From an uncultured Ulvibacter sp. (GTDB lineage Bacteria; Bacteroidota; Bacteroidia; Flavobacteriales; Flavobacteriaceae): a DNA stretch of 64,000 bases. The notes beneath the pieces were generated by a model. The model was not told where the DNA came from. It saw only the letters and a list, made by a program, of their open reading frames with translations, and searched no databases. Position numbers and translations under genes: made by a program. Shown here piece after piece: positions 8,515 to 17,336 of this stretch. The DNA is taken from positions 62,001-126,000 of the forward strand of contig CALKCP010000017.1 of NCBI GenBank assembly GCA_938083445.1, written 5' to 3'. How positions within the stretch are numbered: position 1 is the first letter of the stretch; every line of letters begins with the position of its first letter.

Positions 8515-9702
8515 ATGAAAACGGTCAATGACTTCAATTTTAAAGGAAAGAAAGCGCTAATTAGGGTTGACTTTAACGTCCCGTTAAATGAAAACCTAGA
8601 GGTAACCGACACCAGCCGAATCGAAGCCGCAAAAGCGACGATTATTAAAATTCTTGAAGACGGAGGAAGCTGTGTCCTTATGTCTCACCTCGGGCGCCCA
8701 AAAGAAAACGAGGCAAAATTTTCGTTAAAAAACATTGTTGAAAGTGTTCGAGATATTATGGGAGTAAATGTGCACTTTGCGGGCGACTGTATTGGTAAGA
8801 TGGCTACAGAAGCGGTTGCAAACTGTGCCCCTGGCGAGATTCTTTTGTTAGAAAATCTTAGATACCATAGTGAAGAGATTGCAGGGGATCGCGACTTTGC
8901 CGAAAAACTCTCAAAATTAGGAGATATTTACGTGAACGATGCGTTTGGAACAGCTCATAGGGCGCACGCGTCGACAGCGGTTATAGCCGACTTTTTTCCA
9001 GGTCAGAAATGCTTTGGACTCTTATTAGCCTCAGAAATTGAGAATATTAATAAGGTTTTAGGCAACAGCACAAGGCCAGTCACAGCCATCATTGGTGGGG
9101 CAAAAGTTTCTTCAAAAATCACGATTATAGAAAATATCCTAGAGAAAATTGACCATCTCATTATTGCTGGAGGAATGGCGTTTACATTTGTGAAAGCACA
9201 AGGAGGTAAGATTGGAAACTCTTTGGTAGAAAATGACAAACTAGACTTGGCTTTAGATATTTTAAAACAAGCCAAGGCGAAAGGCGTTGAGGTGCATTTG
9301 CCTATTGATTCTGTTGCTGCAGATGCTTTTTCAGAAAAGGCAAACACTAAAGTTGAGCCTATAGATGCTATTTCAGACGGCTGGATGGGGCTGGACGCTG
9401 GTCCTGCAACGAACGCGCACTTTGCGGCGGTTGTTTTAGGGTCTAAAACAATATTATGGAATGGCCCTGTGGGCGTATTTGAACTTTCTAAGTTTTCTAA
9501 CGGAACGATAGCACTAGGTCAAGCAATTACCAAAGCGACGGCTGAGGGCTGTTTTTCGCTGGTTGGAGGAGGAGATTCTGTGGCTGCGGTAAAACAATTT
9601 GGTTTTTCCGACAAGGTGAGTTATGTTTCAACAGGAGGCGGAGCGATGCTTGAAATGCTGGAAGGAAAAATACTGCCAGGAATTCAGGCGATATCAAGTT
9701 AA
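8515..9702 (+). CDS. pgk: phosphoglycerate kinase
   Basis: This glycolytic enzyme transfers phosphate from 1,3-bisphosphoglycerate to ADP in the cytosol. The 395-residue length is standard. Signatures are RVDFNVPLN near residue 18, the substrate-binding LMSHLGRPK, the nucleotide-binding GGAKVSSKI and the C-terminal GGGDSVAAV and STGGGAMLE. It has its own promoter, divergent from holB, and is followed after 107 bases by the LysM/transglycosylase gene. Confidence 0.98.
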   Translation: MKTVNDFNFKGKKALIRVDFNVPLNENLEVTDTSRIEAAKATIIKILEDGGSCVLMSHLGRPKENEAKFSLKNIVESVRDIMGVNVHFAGDCIGKMATEAVANCAPGEILLLENLRYHSEEIAGDRDFAEKLSKLGDIYVNDAFGTAHRAHASTAVIADFFPGQKCFGLLLASEIENINKVLGNSTRPVTAIIGGAKVSSKITIIENILEKIDHLIIAGGMAFTFVKAQGGKIGNSLVENDKLDLALDILKQAKAKGVEVHLPIDSVAADAFSEKANTKVEPIDAISDGWMGLDAGPATNAHFAAVVLGSKTILWNGPVGVFELSKFSNGTIALGQAITKATAEGCFSLVGGGDSVAAVKQFGFSDKVSYVSTGGGAMLEMLEGKILPGIQAISS

Positions 9703-9809
9703 ACAGATGGTAAGCTATTGACATACAGAAAGTTAATTTTGAAGCTTGCCTTTACATATCATTTTGTTATTTTTAGTAAAATTTTCAGGACCTCGTATTT
9801 ATAAAGCCT

Positions 9810-11378
9810 ATGAACCCCAAACTTCTTTTGTTGATTTTGTTCTTTTTTTGCGGCATTTTGAGTGCACAAGAAGAGGGAGTTAAAGCTGATTCCCTAAAGG
9901 AAAAGCAGCTTCGAATTGTTGATTCTATTCCAGCAATACAAATATCAAATGAGGTGTTGAATACATTTGTAGTAACCAAGATTAATGACACCTTGGTGTT
10001 TGCATTGGAAGACATGGCTAATGCCAGAAAATACGATAGCATTTGGTTGAAGCAGCTATACACCTCTGATTTGTTTGAAGAAGTATACGGTCTTGTGAAT
10101 ACTCAAAAATACACCCCAGTACCCTATGAAGAATTACCTACAGAAGTATTGAAGGAGCGATTGAAAGAACTCAATGCTCGAACCCCATTTAATGTTGAAT
10201 ACAACCCCTCTTTGGAATCGGTAATAAAAGGCTATTTAAAAAACAGAAGACAGACAATGGCCAAACTAATGGCATTAAGCGATTACTATTTCCCAATGTT
10301 TGAAGAGGCGCTTGACAAACACAACCTTCCTTTAGAAATGAAATACCTCGCTATTGTGGAGTCTGCTCTAAATCCAAGAGCGGTTTCACGAGTTGGAGCA
10401 ACGGGCCTTTGGCAGTTCATGTATGGTACGGGAAAAATGTTTGGATTGGAAGTGAGTTCTTATGTAGATGAACGTTCCGACCCTGTGCGCGCTACAGAGG
10501 CGGCCTGCAAATATTTAGAAAGCCTATACGCCAGTCTAGGGGATTGGGACCTTGCTTTAGCAGCATATAATTCAGGACCGGGAAATGTAGCTAAAGCCAT
10601 AAGGCGGTCTGGCGGAAAAACCAATTATTGGAATATTAGACACAACTTACCTCGTGAAACAGCCGGATATTTGCCTGCATTTTTAGCAACGATGTATATT
10701 TTTGAATATGCTGAAGCGCATGGGTTTGAGAGTAACGGGCCCAGAATTCCTTATATAGCAACAGATACAATTCGGATACAAAAAAGAATTTCTTTAGATC
10801 AGGTGGCCCAAGTTGCCAACATAGACATGGCCGAACTGGCGTTTTTAAACCCATCCTACAAACTTGGTATTATACCCGCTGTTAACAATAAGAAATACAT
10901 GCTCCGCTTGCCTGTTGATGTTGTTGGCAAGTTTCTGTCAAATGAAGATTCTATTTATGCATATGCTGAGGCAGAGTTTGACAAAAGAGAAAAACCTTTG
11001 CCCGAATACTTAGTTGAATCTGATAGAATACGGTACCGCGTAAGAAGTGGGGATTATTTAGGTAAAATAGCGACGCGCTACGGGGTTAGCGTTTCTCAAA
11101 TTAAACGATGGAACGGATTAAGAAACAACAACCTTAAAGTTGGGCAGCGCCTCACCATCCATCCGCGCAAAAGAGTGACACAGCCCTCGAAAAAGGCAAG
11201 CAAACCAGCGGATGTTGCCGACGGTTCAATGCGACTTTATACAGTAAAAAGCGGTGACTCTTTGTGGAGCATTTCGCAGAAATTTCCTGGAGTTACTGTG
11301 GATAAAATTAAAAATTGGAACGATATTAGCAGTACTAAATTGAAACCAGGAACAAAACTCAAGATTCTAAAAGGGTAG
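9810..11378 (+). CDS. membrane-bound lytic murein transglycosylase D-like, two LysM domains
   Basis: A secreted peptidoglycan lyase. A signal peptide (MNPKLLLLILFFFCGILSAQ) precedes a goose-type/SLT domain from about residue 160 to 310. The catalytic Glu is probably E184 in AIVESALNP, followed by GATGLWQFM and AAYNSGPGNV, all SLT signatures. Two LysM repeats lie near residues 409-452 and 477-520 and would bind glycan chains. It cleaves the MurNAc-GlcNAc bond forming 1,6-anhydroMurNAc in known homologues. Only 20 bases separate it from the DUF4837 lipoprotein gene, so they probably form one transcript. Confidence 0.92.
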   Translation: MNPKLLLLILFFFCGILSAQEEGVKADSLKEKQLRIVDSIPAIQISNEVLNTFVVTKINDTLVFALEDMANARKYDSIWLKQLYTSDLFEEVYGLVNTQKYTPVPYEELPTEVLKERLKELNARTPFNVEYNPSLESVIKGYLKNRRQTMAKLMALSDYYFPMFEEALDKHNLPLEMKYLAIVESALNPRAVSRVGATGLWQFMYGTGKMFGLEVSSYVDERSDPVRATEAACKYLESLYASLGDWDLALAAYNSGPGNVAKAIRRSGGKTNYWNIRHNLPRETAGYLPAFLATMYIFEYAEAHGFESNGPRIPYIATDTIRIQKRISLDQVAQVANIDMAELAFLNPSYKLGIIPAVNNKKYMLRLPVDVVGKFLSNEDSIYAYAEAEFDKREKPLPEYLVESDRIRYRVRSGDYLGKIATRYGVSVSQIKRWNGLRNNNLKVGQRLTIHPRKRVTQPSKKASKPADVADGSMRLYTVKSGDSLWSISQKFPGVTVDKIKNWNDISSTKLKPGTKLKILKG

Positions 11379-11398
11379 CGCCTTATTAATACTTTACG

Positions 11399-12373
11399 AT
11401 GAAATTAATACACCTTACACTATTTTCTCTACTTCTTGTTTGCTCATGCAATGAAAGCGCTAAAAGAGACACTTCTTTTTTACCAAAATCTCTAGGGAAG
11501 ATCAACACACTTCAGGTTATTATACCTAATGAACTTTGGAACAACAGCGTTGGAGAGGAAATTAGAAATTACTTTGCTGCACCAACAGCGGGGTTACCGC
11601 AGGACGAGCCGTTGTTTTCGATGATTCAAATGCCACCAGAAACATATACAGGATTTGCCAGAAAGTACAGATTGGTTTTACACCTGTCCATAGGCGCTGA
11701 AGACAAAGTTACTATTGTTCAAGATACGTTTTCTAAACCTCAAACAGGCGCTTTTATTACAGCGAAGACCAAAGAAGGTTTAATGGAATTAATTCAAGCA
11801 AATCAAGTTAAAATAATAGAAGCGTTTCGAGCATCCGAAATCACCGAAAGACAGCGAAGAACTTCTGTATCACTTATGAAGCTTGATTCGTTAAAAAAAG
11901 ACATGGGAGTTACTCTTAAAATTCCATCTGCATATCATATTGCAAAGGCAACCGATTCGTTTTATTGGATTCGAAAAGAATTAAAATCAGGAAGCACAAA
12001 CATTATTATTTATGAAGTGCCTTTAGAGACGATACACCGGGACAGTACTCAGGTGACCGATATTATAAGAATGAGAGATTCGATAGGTGGAAAACACCTC
12101 CCGACTGAAGACGATGGCCGTTTTATTACGGAAGCCGCCTATACTCCTTATTTATTTAAAGCGGAGATTAACGGGAAGCAAGCTTATGAAACCAAGGGAA
12201 CTTGGGAGGTTAAAGGTGAATTTCAAGCAGGGCCGTTTGTCAATTATGCAGTGAGGGATGAGGCAAATAACAGGTATTTAATCCTTGAAGGGTTTACTTA
12301 CGCGCCTTCCGCCTCCAAGAGAGACCTTCAATTTGAATTAGAATCAATCTTAAAATCGGCTGTTTTATACTGA
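11399..12373 (+). CDS. DUF4837-family lipoprotein
   Basis: The 324-residue protein starts with a lipoprotein signal (LLLVCSCNES, probable lipidated Cys at residue 17). The rest fits a Bacteroidota family that I recall as DUF4837; its function is unknown. No catalytic motif is evident. It follows the LysM transglycosylase gene by 20 bases, so a role in the envelope is likely by context only. A perfect bidirectional terminator follows it. Confidence 0.75.
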   Translation: MKLIHLTLFSLLLVCSCNESAKRDTSFLPKSLGKINTLQVIIPNELWNNSVGEEIRNYFAAPTAGLPQDEPLFSMIQMPPETYTGFARKYRLVLHLSIGAEDKVTIVQDTFSKPQTGAFITAKTKEGLMELIQANQVKIIEAFRASEITERQRRTSVSLMKLDSLKKDMGVTLKIPSAYHIAKATDSFYWIRKELKSGSTNIIIYEVPLETIHRDSTQVTDIIRMRDSIGGKHLPTEDDGRFITEAAYTPYLFKAEINGKQAYETKGTWEVKGEFQAGPFVNYAVRDEANNRYLILEGFTYAPSASKRDLQFELESILKSAVLY

Positions 12374-12383
12374 AAGCGCAGGC

Positions 12384-12437
12384 CTAAAAATTAAAAAGCC
12401 CACCAATTCAAAGATTAGTGGGCTTTTTAATTTTTAG
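12384..12437. terminator. bidirectional intrinsic terminator
   Basis: A perfect 20-bp inverted repeat (arms 12384-12403 and 12418-12437; 14-base loop) has a GCCCAC/GTGGGC core flanked by A-rich and T-rich tracts. It can end transcripts both from the DUF4837 gene and from tatA on the opposite strand. Confidence 0.9.
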
Positions 12438-12474
12438 CACTATGAACTTAAACGGGATTCATGTTAAGTACATT

Positions 12475-12672
12475 TTACTTTTGTTCGTCTATTTTTTTGT
12501 CTTCTACTTCTTCTTCATCTTCTTTGGAAGCATCCTTAAATTCTTTGATTCCGCTGCCCAATCCTCGCATTAGTTCAGGAATTTTTCTGCCGCCAAATAA
12601 TAATAAAACTACGACCGCTATTAAAACAATTTGCGGCCAACCAATCATTAAGGGTAAAGATACTAAGCTCAT
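12475..12672 (-). CDS. tatA: twin-arginine translocase subunit TatA/TatE
   Basis: TatA subunits form the protein-conducting pore of the Tat pathway for folded proteins. The start was set at the ATG giving [20 protein letters not shown], since an upstream extension would run through the promoter. The 65-residue product has one N-terminal membrane helix, the FGGRKIPEL hinge and an amphipathic helix, then an acidic tail ([10 protein letters not shown]). tatC is not in the window. Confidence 0.93.
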   Translation of the reverse strand: MSLVSLPLMIGWPQIVLIAVVVLLLFGGRKIPELMRGLGSGIKEFKDASKEDEEEVEDKKIDEQK

Positions 12673-12691
12673 TTTACATACATTTAAGAAA

Positions 12692-12699
12692 CAAAGGTA
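12692..12699 (-). promoter_or_regulatory. -7 box for tatA
   Basis: Read on the reverse strand this is TACCTTTG, matching TAnnTTTG, 19 bases before the tatA start codon. No convincing -33 element was seen. Confidence 0.5.
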
Positions 12700-12763
12700 A
12701 TAAGAAATAGTTATATAGAGCGTTTTCAAATTAAGTTTAGGGCAGTCGTCGATTAGTTTATTT

Positions 12764-12771
12764 TATATTTG
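12764..12771 (+). promoter_or_regulatory. -7 box for the M23 peptidase gene
   Basis: TATATTTG ends 19 bases before the ATG at 12791. It probably drives the M23-GH3 operon. Confidence 0.55.
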
Positions 12772-12790
12772 TACCCAGGAACCCTTCAAA

Positions 12791-13657
12791 ATGCAAAAAA
12801 AAGAAAAGAGATCTAAGAAAATTAAAAGGAAACTACTGCACAAATATCGGTTCGTAGTTCTTATTGAAGATACTTTTGAGGAACGATTTTCATTCAAGTT
12901 AAACAGATTAAATGTTTTTGTATTTGGCTCTGTCATTACATTGCTTTTAATTGGATTTACGACCCTTCTAATAGCTTTCACACCATTAAGGGAGTATATT
13001 CCAGGATACTCATCTACCGCACTGAAAAAGGAAGCGACTGCCCTAGCCTTTAAGACTGACTCCTTACAACGAGTAATTACCATAAACCAACAATATGTTT
13101 CCTCCATTCGCAAAGTGCTCACAGGCGATGTGAAAACAGTCGACTTTAACAAAGACTCCATATTAGAAGCCGCCAGTATAGATGGATTGCGAATAAACCA
13201 GGCGCCATCAAGTGCCGATTCGCTTTTAAGGGACAAAGTGGCCCAGGAAGATAAGTACAACCCTCTTACCGGGACATCTGAGGTTAGTTTTGTGCTCTTT
13301 GCGCCAGTAAAAGGAACCATATCTAACAACTATAACCCAAAGGAAAAGCACTTTGCCGTCGATGTTGTAACGACGAAAGATGCCTCGGTTAAAGCAACCG
13401 CCGATGGCACCGTTATTTTTGCTGAATGGACAGCAGCCACGGGCTACGTGATAATTTTAAAACATAAAAACAACCTGCTTTCTGTTTATAAGCACAACGC
13501 ATCATTAAGCAAGGAACAAGGCGAGCTAGTTAAAGAAGGAGAAATAATTGCAACTGTTGGCAATACAGGAGAGTTATCTACAGGACCCCATTTGCATTTT
13601 GAGCTATGGAGTAACGGCTACCCAACAAATCCCACTAATTTCATTGATTTTGATTAA
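12791..13657 (+). CDS. membrane-anchored M23 (LytM-type) peptidoglycan endopeptidase
   Basis: The 288-residue protein has a basic cytoplasmic N-terminus, one membrane helix (about 41-63), a linker and a C-terminal LytM domain. All expected zinc/catalytic positions are visible: H187 and D191 (HFAVD), H235 (YKHNA) and H267/H269 (HLHFE). It should therefore be an active metalloendopeptidase cleaving peptide cross-links, unlike the EnvC-like protein near 55 kb. Its stop lies 6 bases before the GH3 gene. Confidence 0.9.
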   Translation: MQKKEKRSKKIKRKLLHKYRFVVLIEDTFEERFSFKLNRLNVFVFGSVITLLLIGFTTLLIAFTPLREYIPGYSSTALKKEATALAFKTDSLQRVITINQQYVSSIRKVLTGDVKTVDFNKDSILEAASIDGLRINQAPSSADSLLRDKVAQEDKYNPLTGTSEVSFVLFAPVKGTISNNYNPKEKHFAVDVVTTKDASVKATADGTVIFAEWTAATGYVIILKHKNNLLSVYKHNASLSKEQGELVKEGEIIATVGNTGELSTGPHLHFELWSNGYPTNPTNFIDFD

Positions 13658-13663
13658 TTCGAT

Positions 13664-15160
13664 ATGTCAATAAAATCCATCGGAGCAAAGGTTTTCGCAA
13701 AAATTATAGCGAAGCGCATCAATACATGGGCTAGTAATCCTATTAAGACGCAAAAGAAAGTTTTTGACAAACTTATCTTCGAAGCCAAGGACACTAGCTT
13801 TGGGAAAGACCATGCCTTTCGCCAAATTAGCTCTTTTGATAGTTTTGCAAAACAAGTCCCAATTCGAGACTATGAGGAGCTGAAAGGCTACATAGATAGA
13901 GTTGTTCAGGGTGAAGCGAATGTTCTTTGGCCGGGGACACCGCTGTATATTGCAAAAACATCAGGAACAACTTCTGGAGCGAAACACATTCCTCTTACCA
14001 AGGCCTCTATGCCGACGCACATAGAAGCCGCTAGAAATGCGATTCTTTGTTATATAAATGAAACGGGAAGGGCCGATTTCGTGAACGGTAAAATGATATT
14101 CTTACAAGGGAGTCCAAAAATGACCCAAAAGAATGGAATTCAAATAGGGAGGCTTTCGGGAATTGTAGCTCATTTTATTCCAGCCTATTTGCAAAAAAAC
14201 CGACTGCCTAGCATGGAGACGAATTGCATTTCAGATTGGGAAACCAAAGTAAATGCTATTGTTGAAGAGACCAAAGGAGAGAACATGACCGTAATTAGCG
14301 GGATTCCGTCTTGGGTTCAAATGTACTTTGAGAGGCTAGAATCGGCTACAGACAAGCCAGTAGGCTCCCTGTTTAAGAACTTTAGTCTTTTTATTTATGG
14401 GGGCGTTAATTATGAACCATATCGCGCAAAATTTAACGCCTTAATTGGAAGGAATGTTGATAGCATTGAGCTCTATCCTGCGAGCGAAGGTTTTTTTGCT
14501 TTTCAGGATAAACAAGAAGAAAAAGGCATGCTACTTCAATTGAATAGCGGTATTTTTTATGAGTTTGTAGTTGCGACGTCTTTTTTTAAAAAAAATCCGC
14601 GAAGACTAACAATAGGTGAAGTTAAGTTAGGAGTGAACTATGTGATGATTATATCTACAAATGCGGGATTATGGGGTTATAATTTGGGAGATACCGTTGA
14701 GTTTACATCGACGCATCCGTATCGCATTATTGTTTCCGGTCGGATTAAGCAATTTATTTCTGCTTTCGGTGAACATGTGATTGGAAAGGAGGTAGAGCAG
14801 GCGATTGAATTGGGCATGAAAAAACACAGTTTTTCTATTTCTGAATTTACCGTAGCACCAAAAATAGTGACTAAGGAGGATGCGTTGCCTTATCATGAAT
14901 GGTTGATTGAATTTGAAACTGAACCGAAAAACCTTGAAAAGGTTGCAGCAGATATTGATGTATTTATGCAAGAACAAAATAGTTATTACAAAGATTTGAT
15001 AACCGGAAACGTGCTTCAGCCATTAAAAATAACCAAACTAAATCGGGGTAGCTTTAATTCTTTTATGAAATCTCAAGGAAAATTAGGTGGGCAAAATAAA
15101 GTGCCGAGATTAGCAAACGATCGCAAAATTGCAGATGCTTTGTTAAAAAGGAATGCCTAG
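13664..15160 (+). CDS. GH3-family acyl-acid-amido synthetase-like adenylate-forming enzyme
   Basis: The 498-residue protein resembles the GH3 family, best known from plants, where members adenylate small carboxylic acids such as auxin or jasmonate and conjugate them to amino acids. The ATP-binding signature TSGTTSGAKHIP is near residues 99-110, and YPASEGFFAFQD and LGDTVEFTS further on are typical. Bacteroidota carry GH3 homologues of unknown substrate. It probably shares a transcript with the upstream M23 gene (6-base gap); the next gene begins 23 bases downstream. The acyl substrate and amine acceptor cannot be predicted. Confidence 0.87.
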   Translation: MSIKSIGAKVFAKIIAKRINTWASNPIKTQKKVFDKLIFEAKDTSFGKDHAFRQISSFDSFAKQVPIRDYEELKGYIDRVVQGEANVLWPGTPLYIAKTSGTTSGAKHIPLTKASMPTHIEAARNAILCYINETGRADFVNGKMIFLQGSPKMTQKNGIQIGRLSGIVAHFIPAYLQKNRLPSMETNCISDWETKVNAIVEETKGENMTVISGIPSWVQMYFERLESATDKPVGSLFKNFSLFIYGGVNYEPYRAKFNALIGRNVDSIELYPASEGFFAFQDKQEEKGMLLQLNSGIFYEFVVATSFFKKNPRRLTIGEVKLGVNYVMIISTNAGLWGYNLGDTVEFTSTHPYRIIVSGRIKQFISAFGEHVIGKEVEQAIELGMKKHSFSISEFTVAPKIVTKEDALPYHEWLIEFETEPKNLEKVAADIDVFMQEQNSYYKDLITGNVLQPLKITKLNRGSFNSFMKSQGKLGGQNKVPRLANDRKIADALLKRNA

Positions 15161-15183
15161 AATAGTACTATATTAGCATTTAT

Positions 15184-16866
15184 ATGAAAAAGCTGACTTC
15201 ACATACACGAACTAGAGCACAAGAAAGCACAGGCGCTATAGAGCGCGTATACACTACCATGCGCCACCTTTTTAACAGAGGTTTTTATAAGCCCATGGGC
15301 ATTTCTGGTGAGACACTCAGAGAATCATTACTTATTATAAGGCCAGAGATCTATGGCTCAATTGCAGAAGATAAAATAGAGCTCCAAGGGCTGTTATATG
15401 CAATAGACCGCCTGCCTGCTGGAATAGAAGAATGTAGGCATATTAATTTAACGAGTGATGAGGGCTATAAAAACTCTCACTTTGAACTTATTATTCCATT
15501 AAAACGACGTCGACGTTGCTACCGGATTGATCAGGAGCAGATGAATATTGAAATTACCAGGGGGCGTTCGGAGGTTTATGATATTCTTACACATTTAACG
15601 TTCTTATATGTTGAATCACATAAGATAATGAAACAGGTCGTCATAGGTGACTCAGGAAACGTAATTAGAGACTGGAAGAAACTTGAGGAAGCTATCTCTA
15701 AGAAAGGGAAGCTCACTCAAAAGGAAAAAGAAAGAGCGCTAACACACACCGCTAATTTTCTTGGAAGAACCTTTGAAGAAGTGAGCTCGGTATACAGTTC
15801 TTTTGCGAATGATGAAGACGAGCACCGCTTTTTAAATATTATATACCACTTGGGTAAAGGAGCTATCGATGAAATTAGAGGTCAAGAAAAGCGGATCGTT
15901 ACTTTTAGCTCTATTCTAAGGGAAAGAATTGGTCATCACATCCATGGTGAAAAATGGGCACTAACCATTAAAAAAACACTAGAAGCAAAAGGACTTTTAA
16001 AGCGCCCACTGCATATAATAAGCGCTAATATGCACAGCGTTATGAATACGCTTTTTGCGGAACAGGCGCTGACCTCTGAAATTAAAGACCTGAACACCAT
16101 GGAAGTTTATGAATTACTAAGCAAGACTGAAAACGCTAATTTAAGAGGGAAGGTGTCTAAGTTTGCTCAGAAACGTGGGATGACATTTATAGCCGATGAA
16201 AGTGGAGCCAATATTGATGTTCAAATATTTGACACCAACAAATTAACGCAGCGGGGGCATAACTCTGACGGTAATGATGGCAGTCCAAATGAAAAGCCAG
16301 TTATCATTGTTATGGATTATGCTTTTGGCGAGCAGGCCTATGAAACGATGGATGAATTACTGAAACCTTATGAAGGAAAAACCAAGCAACTTCTTAATGT
16401 AGTTTCCATTTCGATTATGGGTAAAGCAGGAATATTGGAAGGTGGAAAAGGCGATATAATGATTCCATCAGCCCATGTTTTTGAGGGAACTGCTGATAAT
16501 TATCCTTTTAAGAACGGATTAAAAAAGGCTGATTTTAAGGACGAGGATATTAAAGTCTCTAACGGCACTATGATAACGGTGCTAGGCACATCATTGCAAA
16601 ACAGAGATCTTTTAACCTTTTTTCACAACTCGACCTGGGATGTAATAGGACTTGAGATGGAGGGGGCTCATTATCAAAAAGCAATTCAGGCTGCCGCGAA
16701 AATACGAGGCAGTATAAGCTCCAAAGTGAAAGTTATGTACGCGTATTATGCCTCAGACAACCCACTAGAAACGGGAAGCACACTGGCTTCTGGCGGACTG
16801 GGATCTAGTGGCATAAAACCCACCTACCTTATCACGAAGAATATATTAAAACACATTTTAGAGTAA
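15184..16866 (+). CDS. DUF6909-like protein with C-terminal nucleoside phosphorylase-like domain
   Basis: The 560-residue protein belongs to a Bacteroidota family that I recall as DUF6909. The N-terminal ~350 residues are helical and unrecognised (RGFYKPMGISGETLRESL). The part from about residue 375 resembles the nucleoside phosphorylase/MTA-SAH nucleosidase fold. SIMGKAGILEGGKGDIMIPS parallels the NTGSAGGL...VGDIV stretch of MTA nucleosidase. LEMEG around residues 490-494 parallels the EMEA ribose-binding motif (candidate E493), and YYASDN (candidate catalytic D525) parallels AISD. Two-domain AMP nucleosidases also pair an extra N-terminal domain with this fold. The reaction is unknown. It is probably co-transcribed with the GH3 gene. 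Confidence 0.7.
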   Translation: MKKLTSHTRTRAQESTGAIERVYTTMRHLFNRGFYKPMGISGETLRESLLIIRPEIYGSIAEDKIELQGLLYAIDRLPAGIEECRHINLTSDEGYKNSHFELIIPLKRRRRCYRIDQEQMNIEITRGRSEVYDILTHLTFLYVESHKIMKQVVIGDSGNVIRDWKKLEEAISKKGKLTQKEKERALTHTANFLGRTFEEVSSVYSSFANDEDEHRFLNIIYHLGKGAIDEIRGQEKRIVTFSSILRERIGHHIHGEKWALTIKKTLEAKGLLKRPLHIISANMHSVMNTLFAEQALTSEIKDLNTMEVYELLSKTENANLRGKVSKFAQKRGMTFIADESGANIDVQIFDTNKLTQRGHNSDGNDGSPNEKPVIIVMDYAFGEQAYETMDELLKPYEGKTKQLLNVVSISIMGKAGILEGGKGDIMIPSAHVFEGTADNYPFKNGLKKADFKDEDIKVSNGTMITVLGTSLQNRDLLTFFHNSTWDVIGLEMEGAHYQKAIQAAAKIRGSISSKVKVMYAYYASDNPLETGSTLASGGLGSSGIKPTYLITKNILKHILE

Positions 16867-16881
16867 AGCAAATTCTATAGC

Positions 16882-17004
16882 TTATTTGACCATCTGAACG
16901 GTCTGTGCTATTGGTCTAAATAAACGAGCTGTTGTTATATCATATAGACGGTCATTTTCACGCAACCATATAAGATGTTTCTCATCTTCCTTTATTGTAA
17001 GAAC
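16882..17004 (-). pseudogene. possible C-terminal gene remnant
   Basis: Forty sense codons without a stop on the reverse strand read like real protein (for example EDEKHLIWLREND and LFRPIAQTVQMVK) and end in TAA. The same frame continues upstream past one TAA with another 29 open codons (to about 17094). No start codon or family is recognisable. It could be a decayed gene or chance. Confidence 0.3.
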
Positions 17005-17174
17005 TTATTTTCTGAACAATTTATTACAGGGTTTTAAAGTTATAAGACCAGGATTAATGAAACATTCAGGCGCCTTTTTTATTAGAATAGCTTAGGTGTT
17101 TTTAAAGAATGAAATTCGTTTTTAGCAAAGTCTTGGAAAGAAGCAAGCTGATTGGCATATAAAACCTTAAAATA

Positions 17175-17204
17175 TTGTAAAAACCAATGATTCCTTTACT
17201 TTTG
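17175..17204 (+). promoter_or_regulatory. promoter of the polysaccharide locus
   Basis: TTG at 17175-17177, a 19-base spacer and TACTTTTG (17197-17204) followed by C give a near-ideal Bacteroidota -33/-7 promoter. Initiation is expected near 17211. Confidence 0.75.
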
Positions 17205-17336
17205 CAGGAGGATTTAGAAATAAAGAGCGCTAGCTAAGATGCTATACCCTTTTAACGTTAAGACAAGAACCTTAATAGAGACCAGTATTCTTGACCAGAC
17301 TTTAAAAAACAGAGACTAAAAAATAAACGCATACAT

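Larger units (their letters stand above)
16867..17336. other. 470-base intergenic region before the polysaccharide locus
   Basis: No full-length gene is present. The left part holds a possible gene remnant on the reverse strand (16882-17004). The right part holds a good promoter (17175-17204) and an untranslated leader of about 125 bases before the Wzz-like gene, in which I see no clear riboswitch or antiterminator structure. Confidence 0.6.

Noticed and set aside
8454-8612. N-terminal extension of holB across the pgk start
   Set aside because: It would overlap the pgk promoter and start, and the conserved MDFSEVIGQ beginning marks the real N-terminus.
11297-11305. DnaA-box-like TGTGGATAA (also at 29457-29465 and 56192-56200)
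   Set aside because: Single, widely spaced matches inside coding sequences, with no cluster or AT-rich unwinding region, so they do not mark an origin.
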